A DNA stretch of 64,000 nt from Arenibacter amylolyticus (GTDB lineage: Bacteria > Bacteroidota > Bacteroidia > Flavobacteriales > Flavobacteriaceae): positions 52,293 through 116,292 of the forward strand of contig NZ_MTAZ01000008.1 in the NCBI RefSeq assembly GCF_002150785.1, given 5' to 3'. How positions within the stretch are numbered: the stretch's first letter is position 1; each line of letters begins with the position of its first letter. A program made the position numbers and the translations under genes. This document shows, one piece after another, positions 33,917-42,819 of this stretch. The notes under the pieces are model-generated. The model had not been told where the DNA came from, searched no databases, and saw nothing but the letters and a program-made list of their open reading frames with translations.

Positions 33917-34816
33917 TTATCCGTTGGCCATGGACATAAGATATTTTTTTGGGGTAGTCCCGTATCTTTTCTTAAAGGCAGAAATAAAATGGCTGGCCGT
34001 ACTATAACCTACCTTAAGTCCCACCTCGTTTACATTAAACCTTCCGGTTTCCAGCATTTTGCGAGCATACTCCATTTTATAATCGAAAAGAAAACTAAAA
34101 ACAGTATCCCCGTAAATTTGTTTAAATCCGTCTTTTAACTTCTTAAGGCTCAACCCAATCTCCTCGGACAGCTCTACCAGGGTAGGTGGCTCTGCCATTC
34201 TGGAAATAATGATTTCCTTGGCTTTTCTAATTCGCCTCACATTGTCCTCATCCACTAAAAACGGACACTGTTCCATATCCGTATCCCCAGTCTTATTAAA
34301 ATAGAGAGAGATCAGTTCATAAACCTTTCCCTTAACATATAGCTCCTTGATGGACGGATGCAGGTTGTAATTCATTATCTGGCTAAGCACTACCGCAATG
34401 GCGGGCGATACCGGATCCTGGGAATAATACTTCTTGTCTTTATTCTCTGCGCTTAAAAAAGGAATATAATTTGCTTCCTTGGAAAATAGGGAATGGAATT
34501 TTCGAATGGTCATCACCACAGAAACCATCCAAGAATTAGGACTCAATACCAAGTTTAGAGGTAAATCTACCTGGGTATTATAAAGCAGCAAGGAGTTCTC
34601 CTCGGACACCTCCAAGGAATAACGCCCTTCGTTAAAGACAAAGGTTGCCCCGCCTTTTAAACAGAAGTGAAATTGAATATACGTACTGTCTATCTCCCTG
34701 GTAACCGACTGACTATCAATACTATCATTCTGAATCTTCAATAAATAAAAGCCGTCTTCCACAAATACCTCCTCGAAGGAACCTTGAGCGATGTTTTTCT
34801 CTTTCATAAGCTGCAA
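33917..34816 (-). CDS. AraC-family regulator divergent from hemA
   Basis: The 299-residue protein has an N-terminal ligand-binding-like region and a C-terminal AraC-type double helix-turn-helix (about 195-296) with PPTLVELSEEIGLSLKKLKDGFKQIYG and FNVNEVGLKVGYSTASHFISAFKKRYGTTPKKY. It is transcribed away from the hem operon across a 193-nt region that holds direct and inverted repeats (34831-34861) in its own leader and a strong promoter for hemA. Control of heme or iron metabolism is inferred from location. ATG codons 1 and 4 are both possible starts. Confidence 0.9.
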   Translation of the reverse strand: MQLMKEKNIAQGSFEEVFVEDGFYLLKIQNDSIDSQSVTREIDSTYIQFHFCLKGGATFVFNEGRYSLEVSEENSLLLYNTQVDLPLNLVLSPNSWMVSVVMTIRKFHSLFSKEANYIPFLSAENKDKKYYSQDPVSPAIAVVLSQIMNYNLHPSIKELYVKGKVYELISLYFNKTGDTDMEQCPFLVDEDNVRRIRKAKEIIISRMAEPPTLVELSEEIGLSLKKLKDGFKQIYGDTVFSFLFDYKMEYARKMLETGRFNVNEVGLKVGYSTASHFISAFKKRYGTTPKKYLMSMANG

Positions 34817-34830
34817 TTTAAGGCGTTTCT

Positions 34831-34861
34831 ATTTAGATGCATTCTAAATAAAATAGATGCA
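34831..34861. promoter_or_regulatory. Putative AraC-regulator operator
   Basis: TAGATGCA is repeated directly at 34834-34841 and 34854-34861, 20 bp apart, as expected for an AraC-type dimer bound on one DNA face. The first copy lies within the perfect inverted repeat ATTTAGA-tgcat-TCTAAAT (34831-34849). The site is 15-45 nt upstream of the regulator start. Confidence 0.5.
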
Positions 34862-34943
34862 AAATGCCTACACACCCGCTAAATTAGCGCATTAAGGCCT
34901 TATTAATACTAAATATTAGTTAAAATCCTACAATCGATACTAA

Positions 34944-34974
34944 TTGTTCTTCTAGCGTTATTTTAATACCTTTG
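34944..34974 (+). promoter_or_regulatory. Promoter of hemACDE
   Basis: TTG (34944-34946), a 20-nt spacer and TACCTTTG (34967-34974) form the best flavobacterial promoter in the window, 35 nt before the hemA start. Confidence 0.7.
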
Positions 34975-35009
34975 TTGCAGTTAATTTTGCGGCACTCTTA
35001 AGAGTTCTT

Positions 35010-36266
35010 ATGAAAGATTATAATATTTCTAAACACAGTTCATTTTATGCGATTGGCCTCAATTACAAAAAGGCTGACGCTGTTATACGGGGTAAATTCA
35101 GCTTAAGCGAAGATGCGATAAGCCAATTGCTAGAGCAGGCAAAGAAGAATGACCTGGAGGACCTCTTGGTCACCTCCACGTGTAACCGTACCGAGTTATA
35201 CGGATTCGCCAAACATCCATTTCAATTAATCAAATTGTTATGCGATAATACCCAAGGCACCTTGGAGGAGTTTCAAGAAGTAGCCTATGTATATAAAAAC
35301 TACGATGCCATAAACCATCTGTTTAGGATGGGAACCGGATTGGATAGTCAGATTTTGGGCGATTTTGAGATTATCAGTCAGTTGCGCCAGAGCTTTAATC
35401 GGTCCAAAAAGCACAAAATGGCCCAACCCTTCATGGAGCGCCTGTGCAATTCCGTAATCCAGGCAAGTAGAAGGATTAAGAATGAGACCGAGATTTCTTC
35501 GGGGGCTACCTCAGTAGCTTTTGCCTCGGTTCATTACATCATCAACAATGTACCGAATATTTCAGAAAAGAACATTCTACTTTTTGGAACTGGAAAAATA
35601 GGAAGGAACACCTGTGAAAACCTTATTAAGCACACAAAAAACTCACATATCACCCTCATAAACCGCACCAAGGGTAAGGCAGAGAAAATTGCCGGCAAAT
35701 TTAACCTGATTGTTAAGGATTATGGGGATCTACAAACGGAAATTCGCAACACGGATGTCCTCATTGTTGCCACTGGTGCACATACGCCCACCATTTCCAA
35801 GGAGCTGATCCACACTAAAAAACCCTTATTGATCTTGGATCTTTCCATTCCAAAGAACGTATCGGAAAATGTTACGGACTTAGAGAACGTTACCGTGGTA
35901 CATTTGGATCATTTATCTCAAATGACGGATGAAACCCTGGAAAACAGAAAGAAATATGTTCCCCAGGCCGAAGCGATTATTAAGGAGGTAAAGGGAGATT
36001 TCCTCAAATGGCTAGAAACCAGAAAATTTGCACCGGTAATTAAGGCTTTAAAAGAAAAGCTGAGCACCATGAAGGAGGAAGAATTGGATTTCCAGAGCAA
36101 AAAGCTCACCAATTTCAACTCCGAACAGGCAGATATTGTAACCGAACGTATCATACAAAAAATCACCACCCAATTTGCCAATCACCTCCGGGAGAAGGAA
36201 AGTGATTCCGATAGCAGCTTGGAACTTATACAACGGGTTTTTCAACTAGAATTGGAATCAAAATGA
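35010..36266 (+). CDS. hemA: Glutamyl-tRNA reductase
   Basis: HemA reduces glutamyl-tRNA to glutamate-1-semialdehyde with NADPH, the first committed step of C5 heme synthesis. The 418-residue protein has the catalytic cysteine C58 in TSTCNRTELYGF, the NADPH-binding motif LFGTGKIG and the C-terminal dimerisation helix. Its stop overlaps the hemC start by 4 nt (ATGA), so the genes are translationally coupled. The neighbouring AraC-type regulator probably controls the operon. Confidence 0.96.
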   Translation: MKDYNISKHSSFYAIGLNYKKADAVIRGKFSLSEDAISQLLEQAKKNDLEDLLVTSTCNRTELYGFAKHPFQLIKLLCDNTQGTLEEFQEVAYVYKNYDAINHLFRMGTGLDSQILGDFEIISQLRQSFNRSKKHKMAQPFMERLCNSVIQASRRIKNETEISSGATSVAFASVHYIINNVPNISEKNILLFGTGKIGRNTCENLIKHTKNSHITLINRTKGKAEKIAGKFNLIVKDYGDLQTEIRNTDVLIVATGAHTPTISKELIHTKKPLLILDLSIPKNVSENVTDLENVTVVHLDHLSQMTDETLENRKKYVPQAEAIIKEVKGDFLKWLETRKFAPVIKALKEKLSTMKEEELDFQSKKLTNFNSEQADIVTERIIQKITTQFANHLREKESDSDSSLELIQRVFQLELESK

Positions 36267-37171
36267 AAACGATAAGAATTGGCACACGCGATAGTCAACT
36301 TGCACTATGGCAAGCCCATACCGTACAATCAGAATTAGAAGCACAGGGATATAAAACCGAAATCGTGGCTGTAAAATCTACGGGCGATTTGGTACTTAAC
36401 AAACCCCTGTACGAACTGGGCATCGTTGGGGTGTTCACCAAAACATTGGATGCAGCCATGATCAATGGCCAGGTAGATATTGCCGTGCACTCCATGAAGG
36501 ACGTTCCTACACGGCTCCCCAAAGGGATTATACAATCTGCCGTATTACCAAGAGCTCATTCCCAGGACATACTCGTCTATAAGGAACTCGATTTCCTTAA
36601 TGGGGAAGGCACCGTAGCCACTGGCAGCTTAAGGAGGCAGGCACAATGGCTTAACAAATATCCAAACCACAAGGTCAGTGATATTCGTGGGAACGTTATT
36701 ACCCGACTCCAAAAGTTGGAAGACAATCCATGGAACGCAGCCGTTTTTGCCAAGGCAGGCCTAGAGCGAATTGAGGTATTACCAGAAAACCATATCGATC
36801 TGGACTGGATGATTCCTGCCCCAGCGCAAGGGGCCATGGTAGTGGTTACCATGGAGAACGATTCTTTCTCTACGGAAGCAGTCAGCAAACTTAACCATAC
36901 ACCTACCGCTATGTGCACCCATGTAGAACGCCAATTCCTTCAGGTATTGGAAGGCGGTTGTTCTGCACCTATTGGCGCGTTGGCCACCCTAGAAAATGAC
37001 CAGTTGCATTTTAAGGGCGTGCTACTTTCATTGGATGGCAAGGAGAAAATGGAGATTAAAAAATCTATTCCCAGCAAGGAGTACGCAGACTTCGGAAAGG
37101 CCTGCGCCTTAGAGATCTTAGGGAATGGCGGAAAGGAAATAATGGAAAACATAAAAGAAGCATTGGCATAA
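36263..37171 (+). CDS. hemC: Porphobilinogen deaminase (hydroxymethylbilane synthase)
   Basis: The enzyme condenses four porphobilinogens into hydroxymethylbilane. The 302-residue protein has the catalytic aspartate in HSMKDVPT (D80), the substrate-binding arginine cluster in TGSLRRQAQ and the dipyrromethane-cofactor cysteine C233 in LEGGCSAPIG. It overlaps hemA by 4 nt, and hemD begins 29 nt after its stop. Standard member with no anomaly. Confidence 0.96.
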   Translation: MKTIRIGTRDSQLALWQAHTVQSELEAQGYKTEIVAVKSTGDLVLNKPLYELGIVGVFTKTLDAAMINGQVDIAVHSMKDVPTRLPKGIIQSAVLPRAHSQDILVYKELDFLNGEGTVATGSLRRQAQWLNKYPNHKVSDIRGNVITRLQKLEDNPWNAAVFAKAGLERIEVLPENHIDLDWMIPAPAQGAMVVVTMENDSFSTEAVSKLNHTPTAMCTHVERQFLQVLEGGCSAPIGALATLENDQLHFKGVLLSLDGKEKMEIKKSIPSKEYADFGKACALEILGNGGKEIMENIKEALA

Positions 37172-37200
37172 TCCAAGCTCGGACCTAACACTATATATCC

Positions 37201-37899
37201 ATGAGCATACGCCTGCTATCTACCAAAATTCTCAGTCCCTCGCAATCGGCCCTACTATCAAAGGGACCTTTTAACATTGAGGCGTACGATTCTTTAAAAA
37301 TAGAACTGCTCTATCAGGAGATAGACACCTCCTACAGGCACGTCATATTCACCAGTCAAAATACGGTAAAGTCCTATTTAAAGAATCTAGAGGAAGCGGC
37401 CAACCTCAACCATATAAAGAATTCCAAAGATCTTTCCTCCCAGATCACTGCCTATTGTGTAGGAGAAAAAACAAAGGCGTTATTGGAGGAAAACGGGATT
37501 AAAGTGGTAGCAGTGACCCATTACGGAGCAGATTTGGCAAAAATATTAGTCTCAGAATACTCACAACATTCCTTCTTGTTCCTATGTGGCAATAAAAGAA
37601 GGTTCGAGATCCCGACCAGTCTAAAAGAAAACAACATTCATTTTAAGGAACAGGTGGTCTATAAAAATAGCCCCAACCCCAAAGGCTTTAGCACCGCTTT
37701 TGATGGGATCCTCTTTTTTAGTCCAACCGGTATAGAAAGCTATCAGATGAAAAACACCCTATCGGACAGTATCGCTTTCTGCATTGGGACCACCACGGCA
37801 GAAGAAGCAAAAAAATACACCTCCAATATCGTAGTCGCCAAAAAACCAACGGTAGAAAGCGTCTTGGAAAAGGTAGTTGAACATTATAAATCAAAATAA
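37201..37899 (+). CDS. hemD: Uroporphyrinogen-III synthase
   Basis: HemD cyclises hydroxymethylbilane with inversion of ring D. Sequence conservation in this family is low, but the 232-residue length, the two-domain alternation, the VIFTSQNTVKSY and ILFFSPTGIESY half-motifs and the AFCIGTTTAEEAKK C-terminal segment all fit. Position between hemC and hemE makes the assignment firm. Confidence 0.88.
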   Translation: MSIRLLSTKILSPSQSALLSKGPFNIEAYDSLKIELLYQEIDTSYRHVIFTSQNTVKSYLKNLEEAANLNHIKNSKDLSSQITAYCVGEKTKALLEENGIKVVAVTHYGADLAKILVSEYSQHSFLFLCGNKRRFEIPTSLKENNIHFKEQVVYKNSPNPKGFSTAFDGILFFSPTGIESYQMKNTLSDSIAFCIGTTTAEEAKKYTSNIVVAKKPTVESVLEKVVEHYKSK

Positions 37900-37994
37900 A
37901 TTAATAGTCGTCCCCTCCGCAATCCAATCCGTAAAGGCAAGCGAAAAACGCCTAGAGTATAGAAAATGGCGGGACGGAAATTAAACCTTATACT

Positions 37995-39023
37995 ATGAGC
38001 ATAAAGAATGATTTATTCCTAAGAGCGTTAAAAGGAGAAACAGTAGAGCGACCACCCGTATGGATGATGCGCCAAGCAGGAAGGTATTTGCCAGAGTTTA
38101 TGGCAATCCGTGACAAATACGATTTCTTCACCCGCTGTAGAACGCCAGAATTGGCAAGTGAAATTACCGTACAGCCCATCCGCAGGTACGGAATGGATGC
38201 CGCTATCTTGTTCAGCGACATTTTGGTGATTCCACAAGCCATGAATATAGAGGTGGAAATGAAGCCTAATTTCGGACCCTATTTGCCCAATCCGGTGAGG
38301 GATCAAAAAGGCGTAGACAATATAATCATTCCAGATGTTAACGTGGAATTAGATTATGTAATGCAGGCCATAAAAGCCACCAAAGAATTACTGAACGACG
38401 AGATACCCCTAATCGGTTTCGCAGGTTCTCCATGGACCATTTTGTGCTATGTAGTACAAGGCCAGGGGAGTAAAACCTTTGACAAGGCCAAGGAGTTCTG
38501 CTTTACCAATCCGGTTGCAGCACATCAATTGTTACAGAAAATTACAGACACCACCATCGCCTATTTAAAAGCCAAGGTAAAGGCCGGCGTTAATGCCGTT
38601 CAGGTGTTCGATTCTTGGGGAGGCATGCTCTCTCCGGTAGACTACCAAGAGTTCTCCTTCCAGTACATTCAGCAAATAATTGATGCCTTAAAGGACGAAA
38701 CTCCTGTTATTGTATTTGGAAAAGGATGTTGGTTTGCCTTGGGTGATATGGCAAAATCCGGTGCTTCTGCCCTAGGGGTAGACTGGACCTGCTCCCCAAA
38801 GAATGCAAGGTACCTTTCTGGAGGCAATATAACCCTGCAAGGGAATTTTGATCCGCACAGATTGTTGTCGCCCCCGGCAGAAATCAAGAAAATGGTCACC
38901 CAAATGATTAACGAGTTTGGAAAGGACAAATATGTGGTAAACTTAGGCCACGGTATACTCCCACACATTCCATTGGACCATGCCAAAGCCTTTATAGACG
39001 CAGTAAAAGAATACGGAAATTAA
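37995..39023 (+). CDS. hemE: Uroporphyrinogen decarboxylase
   Basis: HemE removes the four acetate carboxyls of uroporphyrinogen III to give coproporphyrinogen III. The 342-residue protein starts with the signature [17 protein letters not shown] and contains [10 protein letters not shown], the catalytic aspartate region, and [11 protein letters not shown] and [15 protein letters not shown] near the end. It follows hemD after 95 nt; no promoter box is seen in that gap, so hemACDE may be one transcript. Confidence 0.96.
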   Translation: MSIKNDLFLRALKGETVERPPVWMMRQAGRYLPEFMAIRDKYDFFTRCRTPELASEITVQPIRRYGMDAAILFSDILVIPQAMNIEVEMKPNFGPYLPNPVRDQKGVDNIIIPDVNVELDYVMQAIKATKELLNDEIPLIGFAGSPWTILCYVVQGQGSKTFDKAKEFCFTNPVAAHQLLQKITDTTIAYLKAKVKAGVNAVQVFDSWGGMLSPVDYQEFSFQYIQQIIDALKDETPVIVFGKGCWFALGDMAKSGASALGVDWTCSPKNARYLSGGNITLQGNFDPHRLLSPPAEIKKMVTQMINEFGKDKYVVNLGHGILPHIPLDHAKAFIDAVKEYGN

Positions 39024-39204
39024 TTAATGGGGCGTGTCCCTTTTTTGCAGAAAAGCAAAAAAGGGTCGCGCTTTCCGTTATATCTTTTATTTTTATACCA
39101 GCATCCCCCATCACGACCTAGCTTCCACCAAAAGGAACACCCCCAAAGCAATGGTGGAGAAAATAAAAGGATGCCACGTCAATCGCTCACGCAAAACACT
39201 GCCC

Positions 39205-39960
39205 ATGATCAAAAATATACTAAAAGGTATTACAGCCTATTCAGGTACTTTTAAGATCATTTCCCGCCTTGGGCTATGGAAGTACTTTTGGATTCCCATT
39301 CTTATTAGCCTTCTTACGGCAACTCTTATTATTACTACCGCCTACGGCTTTTCAGACAATATAGGGGGCTTCCTCTCCCAAGCATGGATATGGGAATGGG
39401 GAAAACAGACCGTCCTAACGATCACTGAAGTGCTTGGAGGAATAGTCATTCTAGTCTTAGGTTTTATACTGTACAAACATTTAGTAATGGCGCTTTCCGC
39501 ACCCTTTATGAGTCCGGTATCAGAAAAAATAGAGGCCCACATCCTGGGAACCAAACCCCATAGCAAAAGAGCTACTAGTTTTTTCCAGCAACTCTGGCGC
39601 GGACTCCGCATTAACCTGCGGAACCTGGGGATGGAATTGCTATGGACAATTCCTATTTTATTATTTGGCCTAATTCCCGTAATTGGAGTGGTATCGGCCT
39701 TTTTATTATTGCTGGTACAGGCCTACTATGCCGGTTTTGGGAATATGGACTATACCCTAGAGCGGCATTTTAACTATCGGGAAAGTATTCTGTTTGTAAA
39801 ACAAAACAAAGGATTGGCCATAGGAAACGGCCTGGTGTTTATGCTGTTTCTCTTTATTCCGGTCATTGGGGTGATCCTAGTATTGCCCTTGTCCGTAACA
39901 GCGGCTACCACTAGGACGGTTGCCCTGTTAAATACGAAGAATGATTTACCAAGAAAATAA
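39205..39960 (+). CDS. EI24/CysZ-like membrane protein
   Basis: The 251-residue product has about five membrane helices with the EI24 domain segment GMELLWTIPILLFGLIPVIGVVSAFLLLLVQAYYAGFGNMDYTLER. ATG at 39205 (MIKNILKGITAYSG) is preferred; a GTG at 39034 would add 57 residues of low-quality sequence. Such proteins are conserved between hemE and hemF in Flavobacteriia, but their transport role, if any, is unknown. Confidence 0.85.
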   Translation: MIKNILKGITAYSGTFKIISRLGLWKYFWIPILISLLTATLIITTAYGFSDNIGGFLSQAWIWEWGKQTVLTITEVLGGIVILVLGFILYKHLVMALSAPFMSPVSEKIEAHILGTKPHSKRATSFFQQLWRGLRINLRNLGMELLWTIPILLFGLIPVIGVVSAFLLLLVQAYYAGFGNMDYTLERHFNYRESILFVKQNKGLAIGNGLVFMLFLFIPVIGVILVLPLSVTAATTRTVALLNTKNDLPRK

Positions 39961-40013
39961 ACCTACAAGGTCTCAAAGTCCTTGCAGGTTGAGACCGACC
40001 TGCACCTAGGTCT
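39960..40013 (+). promoter_or_regulatory. Competing hairpins in the hemF leader
   Basis: The 71-nt gap before hemF contains overlapping inverted repeats: AACCTaCAAGG/CCTTGcAGGTT (39960-39970 and 39980-39990), GGTCTCAA/TTGAGACC (39969-39976 and 39989-39996), GCAGGT/ACCTGC (39984-39989 and 39998-40003) and AGACC/GGTCT (39992-39996 and 40009-40013). Several are mutually exclusive. No T-run follows. It may be a folded leader or a dispersed palindromic repeat. Confidence 0.45.
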
Positions 40014-40023
40014 ATCAAAAAAA

Positions 40024-40035
40024 ATGAAAAAATGA
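40024..40035 (+). other. Three-codon mini-ORF overlapping hemF start
   Basis: ATG AAA AAA TGA at 40024-40035 ends with its stop codon overlapping the hemF ATG at 40032. It sits in the A-rich ribosome-entry region; translation is unproven. Confidence 0.3.
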
Positions 40036-40934
40036 AAAATAAATTTTACAACTATATCGTACAGCTTCAAGATACCATCACCGCCAAATTGGAGGAAGTA
40101 GATGGTACGGCTGTTTTTAAAGAAGACCTTTGGGAACGCCCAGAAGGCGGAGGAGGTCGTACCAGAGTTATAGAAAACGGGGCCGTTTTTGAAAAGGGAG
40201 GGGTAAACATCTCCGCCGTACACGGGGCCCTACCAGAGAGCATGCAAAAGTATTTTGGGGTTGAGAACGCCGATTTTTTCGCCTGCGGACTAAGCCTAGT
40301 CCTTCACCCAAAAAATCCGATGGTGCCCACCGTGCATGCCAATTGGCGCTATTTTGAAATGTACGACCAAGAAGGGAATATCGTAGACCAATGGTTTGGA
40401 GGCGGACAAGATCTTACCCCCTACTACCTATTTGATGAGGACGCCAAACACTTCCATACAGTTTGCAAAAATGCCTGTGACAAACACCACCCCAGCTTTT
40501 ATGCTAAATACAAGGAACGGTGCGATCAGTATTTCTGGAATACCCATAGGAACGAGGCCAGGGGCGTAGGCGGACTTTTCTATGACTATTGCAAAGCGAC
40601 CGACGGGATGAGCATGGAAGACTGGTATAATTTTGAAACCGAAGTGGGCAACAGCTTTTTAGAAGCCTATATTCCCATTGTAGAAAGAAGAAAGGACCTG
40701 CCTTACACCGAAGAGCAGCGGACCTGGCAAGAAATAAGACGTGGCAGGTATGTAGAATTTAACCTTGTACACGATAAAGGCACCCTCTTTGGACTAAAGA
40801 CCAATGGCAGAATAGAGAGTATTTTAATGAGTTTGCCCCCACAGGTACAATGGCGTTATGACCACCATCCGGAAGAAGGAAGTGAGGAAGAGCGACTAAT
40901 AAAAGTGCTGACAAAGCCAAAAGAATGGGTATAA
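40032..40934 (+). CDS. hemF: Oxygen-dependent coproporphyrinogen III oxidase
   Basis: HemF oxidatively decarboxylates coproporphyrinogen III to protoporphyrinogen IX using O2. The 300-residue protein shows the family blocks PEGGGGRTRVIENGAVFEKGGVN, NWRYFEM, WFGGGQDLTPYY, ARGVGGLFYDY and RRGRYVEFNLVHDKGTLFGL. The use of the aerobic enzyme fits an oxygen-respiring organism. It is followed after 16 nt by a small basic protein gene. Confidence 0.96.
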   Translation: MKNKFYNYIVQLQDTITAKLEEVDGTAVFKEDLWERPEGGGGRTRVIENGAVFEKGGVNISAVHGALPESMQKYFGVENADFFACGLSLVLHPKNPMVPTVHANWRYFEMYDQEGNIVDQWFGGGQDLTPYYLFDEDAKHFHTVCKNACDKHHPSFYAKYKERCDQYFWNTHRNEARGVGGLFYDYCKATDGMSMEDWYNFETEVGNSFLEAYIPIVERRKDLPYTEEQRTWQEIRRGRYVEFNLVHDKGTLFGLKTNGRIESILMSLPPQVQWRYDHHPEEGSEEERLIKVLTKPKEWV

Positions 40935-40950
40935 CCCCAAAGGAAAGCGT

Positions 40951-41115
40951 ATGGGAAAGTCTGGAAAAGAAAAAAACACCCTGGCCAAGGCAAAGCACAG
41001 TAAACTGGTAAATAGAAAGAAGAATAAAATTAAAAAAGACCAGGAAAAAAGGAAAGAGCGCTTAAAAGCAATCCTTGCACAACATTCTAATCAGCAGAAA
41101 AAAGAGGCCAAGTAG
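40951..41115 (+). CDS. Small highly basic protein (54 aa)
   Basis: This short frame begins 16 nt after hemF with a good A/G-rich ribosome site (AAAGGAAAGC). Of its 54 residues about 20 are Lys or Arg; the sequence is dominated by KNTLAKAKHSKLVNRKKNK and a helical lysine-rich tail. It has no membrane segment or known domain and could bind RNA or DNA, perhaps ribosomes. I do not recognise the family, but spacing, codon quality and position in the hem operon favour a real gene. Confidence 0.65.
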   Translation: MGKSGKEKNTLAKAKHSKLVNRKKNKIKKDQEKRKERLKAILAQHSNQQKKEAK

Positions 41116-41171
41116 GATCCCGAAAACACCCATAGCATTATCAGTAAGTGAAAACCACCAACGAAAACACC

Positions 41172-41558
41172 ATGAACTGCCCTTGTGGAAGCCTTAAACC
41201 CTATCCCGATTGCTGCCAGGTGGCGCACCTCAACCTCTCCATGGTAACCACCGCAGAGCAGTTGATGCGGTCCAGATACACGGCTTTTGTAATGGCCAAT
41301 GGAGATTACCTCATGGCGAGTCATCACAAGAGTACTAGGCCGCTTAAGGAAAAAGCCTCCATTGTAGCCTGGGCCAAATCCGTTAGTTGGATCCGCCTAG
41401 AAGTTTTGGAAACCACCAAGGGTAAAAAGAACGACACTAAGGGCACCGTTACTTTTAACGCCTATTTCTATGAAAATGGACAGGTAGCGGTAATCCATGA
41501 GAAATCACTTTTCAGAAAGGAACAGGGCATTTGGCAGTATGTGGGCATCTCCCAATAA
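41172..41558 (+). CDS. YchJ-family protein with SEC-C-like motif
   Basis: The product starts MNCPCGSLKPYPDCC, a zinc-binding cysteine cluster (C3, C5, C14, C15) of SEC-C type, and continues into the YchJ NTF2-like domain (TAEQLMRSRYTAFVMANGDYL). Preferring ATG at 41172 over GTG at 41148 places the conserved MNCPCG at the terminus and gives 128 residues. Function is unknown. It is in the hemF-hemB interval. Confidence 0.87.
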   Translation: MNCPCGSLKPYPDCCQVAHLNLSMVTTAEQLMRSRYTAFVMANGDYLMASHHKSTRPLKEKASIVAWAKSVSWIRLEVLETTKGKKNDTKGTVTFNAYFYENGQVAVIHEKSLFRKEQGIWQYVGISQ

Positions 41559-41595
41559 ACCAATGCCAAGCCATACGGATTAGGCATAGTTCCCT

Positions 41596-41603
41596 TATCT
41601 TTG
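41596..41603 (+). promoter_or_regulatory. -7 box for hemB
   Basis: TATCTTTG matches TAnnTTTG, 22 nt before the hemB start; no clear TTG is found upstream. Confidence 0.45.
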
Positions 41604-41625
41604 TTTAATAATAAAAAACGTAGCA

Positions 41626-42600
41626 ATGCATCCATTAATAAGAAATAGAAGACTTCGTTCAAATGAAGCCATTCGCTCCCTAGTTAGGGAAACCATTCTA
41701 ACACCAAACGATTTTTTAGTGCCCCTTTTCGTAGTAGAAGGAAAGGGAGTTAAGCAAGAGATTCCCTCCATGCCTAACTACTATCGTTTAAGTTTGGACC
41801 TTCTAGAAAAAGAAGTTAAGGAACTATGGGCCATGGGATTGAAATCCGTTTTAATATTTGCCATGGTTCCAGAAAATTTGAAGGACAATAAGGGCAAGGA
41901 GGCAACAAACCCAAAAGGGCTAATGCAACGTGCCGTAAAAACAATTAAAAATGCCTGTCCGGAAATGCTTGTAATGACCGATGTGGCCTTTGACCCTTAC
42001 TCCTCTTACGGACACGATGGTATTGTAGAGGACGGAATCATTATAAATGACGACAGCGTAGAGATCCTCACGGAGATGAGTCTGAGCCATGCCGAAGCGG
42101 GCGCCGATTTTGTGGCCCCCAGCGATATGATGGACGGAAGGATATTGAGTATCCGCGAGGCCTTGGAAGATGAAGGCTATATCAATACGGGGATCATGGC
42201 CTATAGCGCTAAATACGCAAGTGCCTTTTACGGTCCCTTTAGGGATGCCTTAGATTCTGCCCCTGGTTTTGGAGACAAAAAAACCTACCAAATGGATTAC
42301 GCCAACAGACTGGAAGCCCTCAGGGAAACAGAAATGGATATCGATGAAGGTGCAGACATTGTGATGGTAAAGCCTGGACTCTGTTACCTAGACATCGTCA
42401 GGGAAGTTAGAGACCTAGTAGATGTACCCGTAGCAGTCTACCAAGTATCGGGCGAATACGCAATGGTAAAGGCAGCTGCTGAAAAGGGTTGGTTAGATCA
42501 CGATGCCGTAATGATGGAGCAACTAACCGCCATAAAAAGAGCGGGCGCCAATATCATTGCCAGCTATTTTGCCAAGGATGCCGTAAAATTATTGGGATAA
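41626..42600 (+). CDS. hemB: Delta-aminolevulinic acid dehydratase (porphobilinogen synthase)
   Basis: HemB condenses two aminolevulinates to porphobilinogen. The 324-residue enzyme has the two Schiff-base lysines K196 (MAYSAKYASAFYGPFRDA) and K249 (VMVKPGLCYLD). The metal site reads DVAFDPYSSYGHDGI, with Asp where zinc enzymes have cysteines, so it is probably of the Mg2+-dependent, non-zinc type. A strong terminator follows. It completes the C5 pathway of this locus except for hemL. Confidence 0.96.
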   Translation: MHPLIRNRRLRSNEAIRSLVRETILTPNDFLVPLFVVEGKGVKQEIPSMPNYYRLSLDLLEKEVKELWAMGLKSVLIFAMVPENLKDNKGKEATNPKGLMQRAVKTIKNACPEMLVMTDVAFDPYSSYGHDGIVEDGIIINDDSVEILTEMSLSHAEAGADFVAPSDMMDGRILSIREALEDEGYINTGIMAYSAKYASAFYGPFRDALDSAPGFGDKKTYQMDYANRLEALRETEMDIDEGADIVMVKPGLCYLDIVREVRDLVDVPVAVYQVSGEYAMVKAAAEKGWLDHDAVMMEQLTAIKRAGANIIASYFAKDAVKLLG

Positions 42601-42640
42601 CCACATTTTAGGAGTCCATCCATCGAAACCTACTATTACA

Positions 42641-42675
42641 AAAAGCCTTGAAGCATCCGCATCAAGGCTTTTTTT
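42641..42675 (+). terminator. Rho-independent terminator of hemB
   Basis: AAAAGCCTTGA (42641-42651) pairs perfectly with TCAAGGCTTTT (42662-42672) across a 10-nt loop and enters a T-run. Confidence 0.9.
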
Positions 42676-42744
42676 CTTCCCTCCTATAGGCGGCAAAGGA
42701 GTATAACAGAAATGTATTGTCTGACCCAAGAACCAAATCCAATA

Positions 42745-42752
42745 TATTTTTG
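42745..42752 (+). promoter_or_regulatory. -7 box for CNNM/CBS gene
   Basis: TATTTTTG matches TAnnTTTG, 67 nt before the start. A TTG lies 25 nt upstream (42717-42719), a little far. Confidence 0.35.
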
Positions 42753-42819
42753 CCGCTAATGCAGCATAGCCCTCCAACCTTATTAAATTATTCTTATTTT
42801 AGTACTCTATCCGACGTAT

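Noticed and set aside
39027..39254. Alternative frame and GTG start before the EI24 gene
   Set aside because: Both give low-complexity, basic sequence unlike the family; the ATG at 39205 begins the conserved part.
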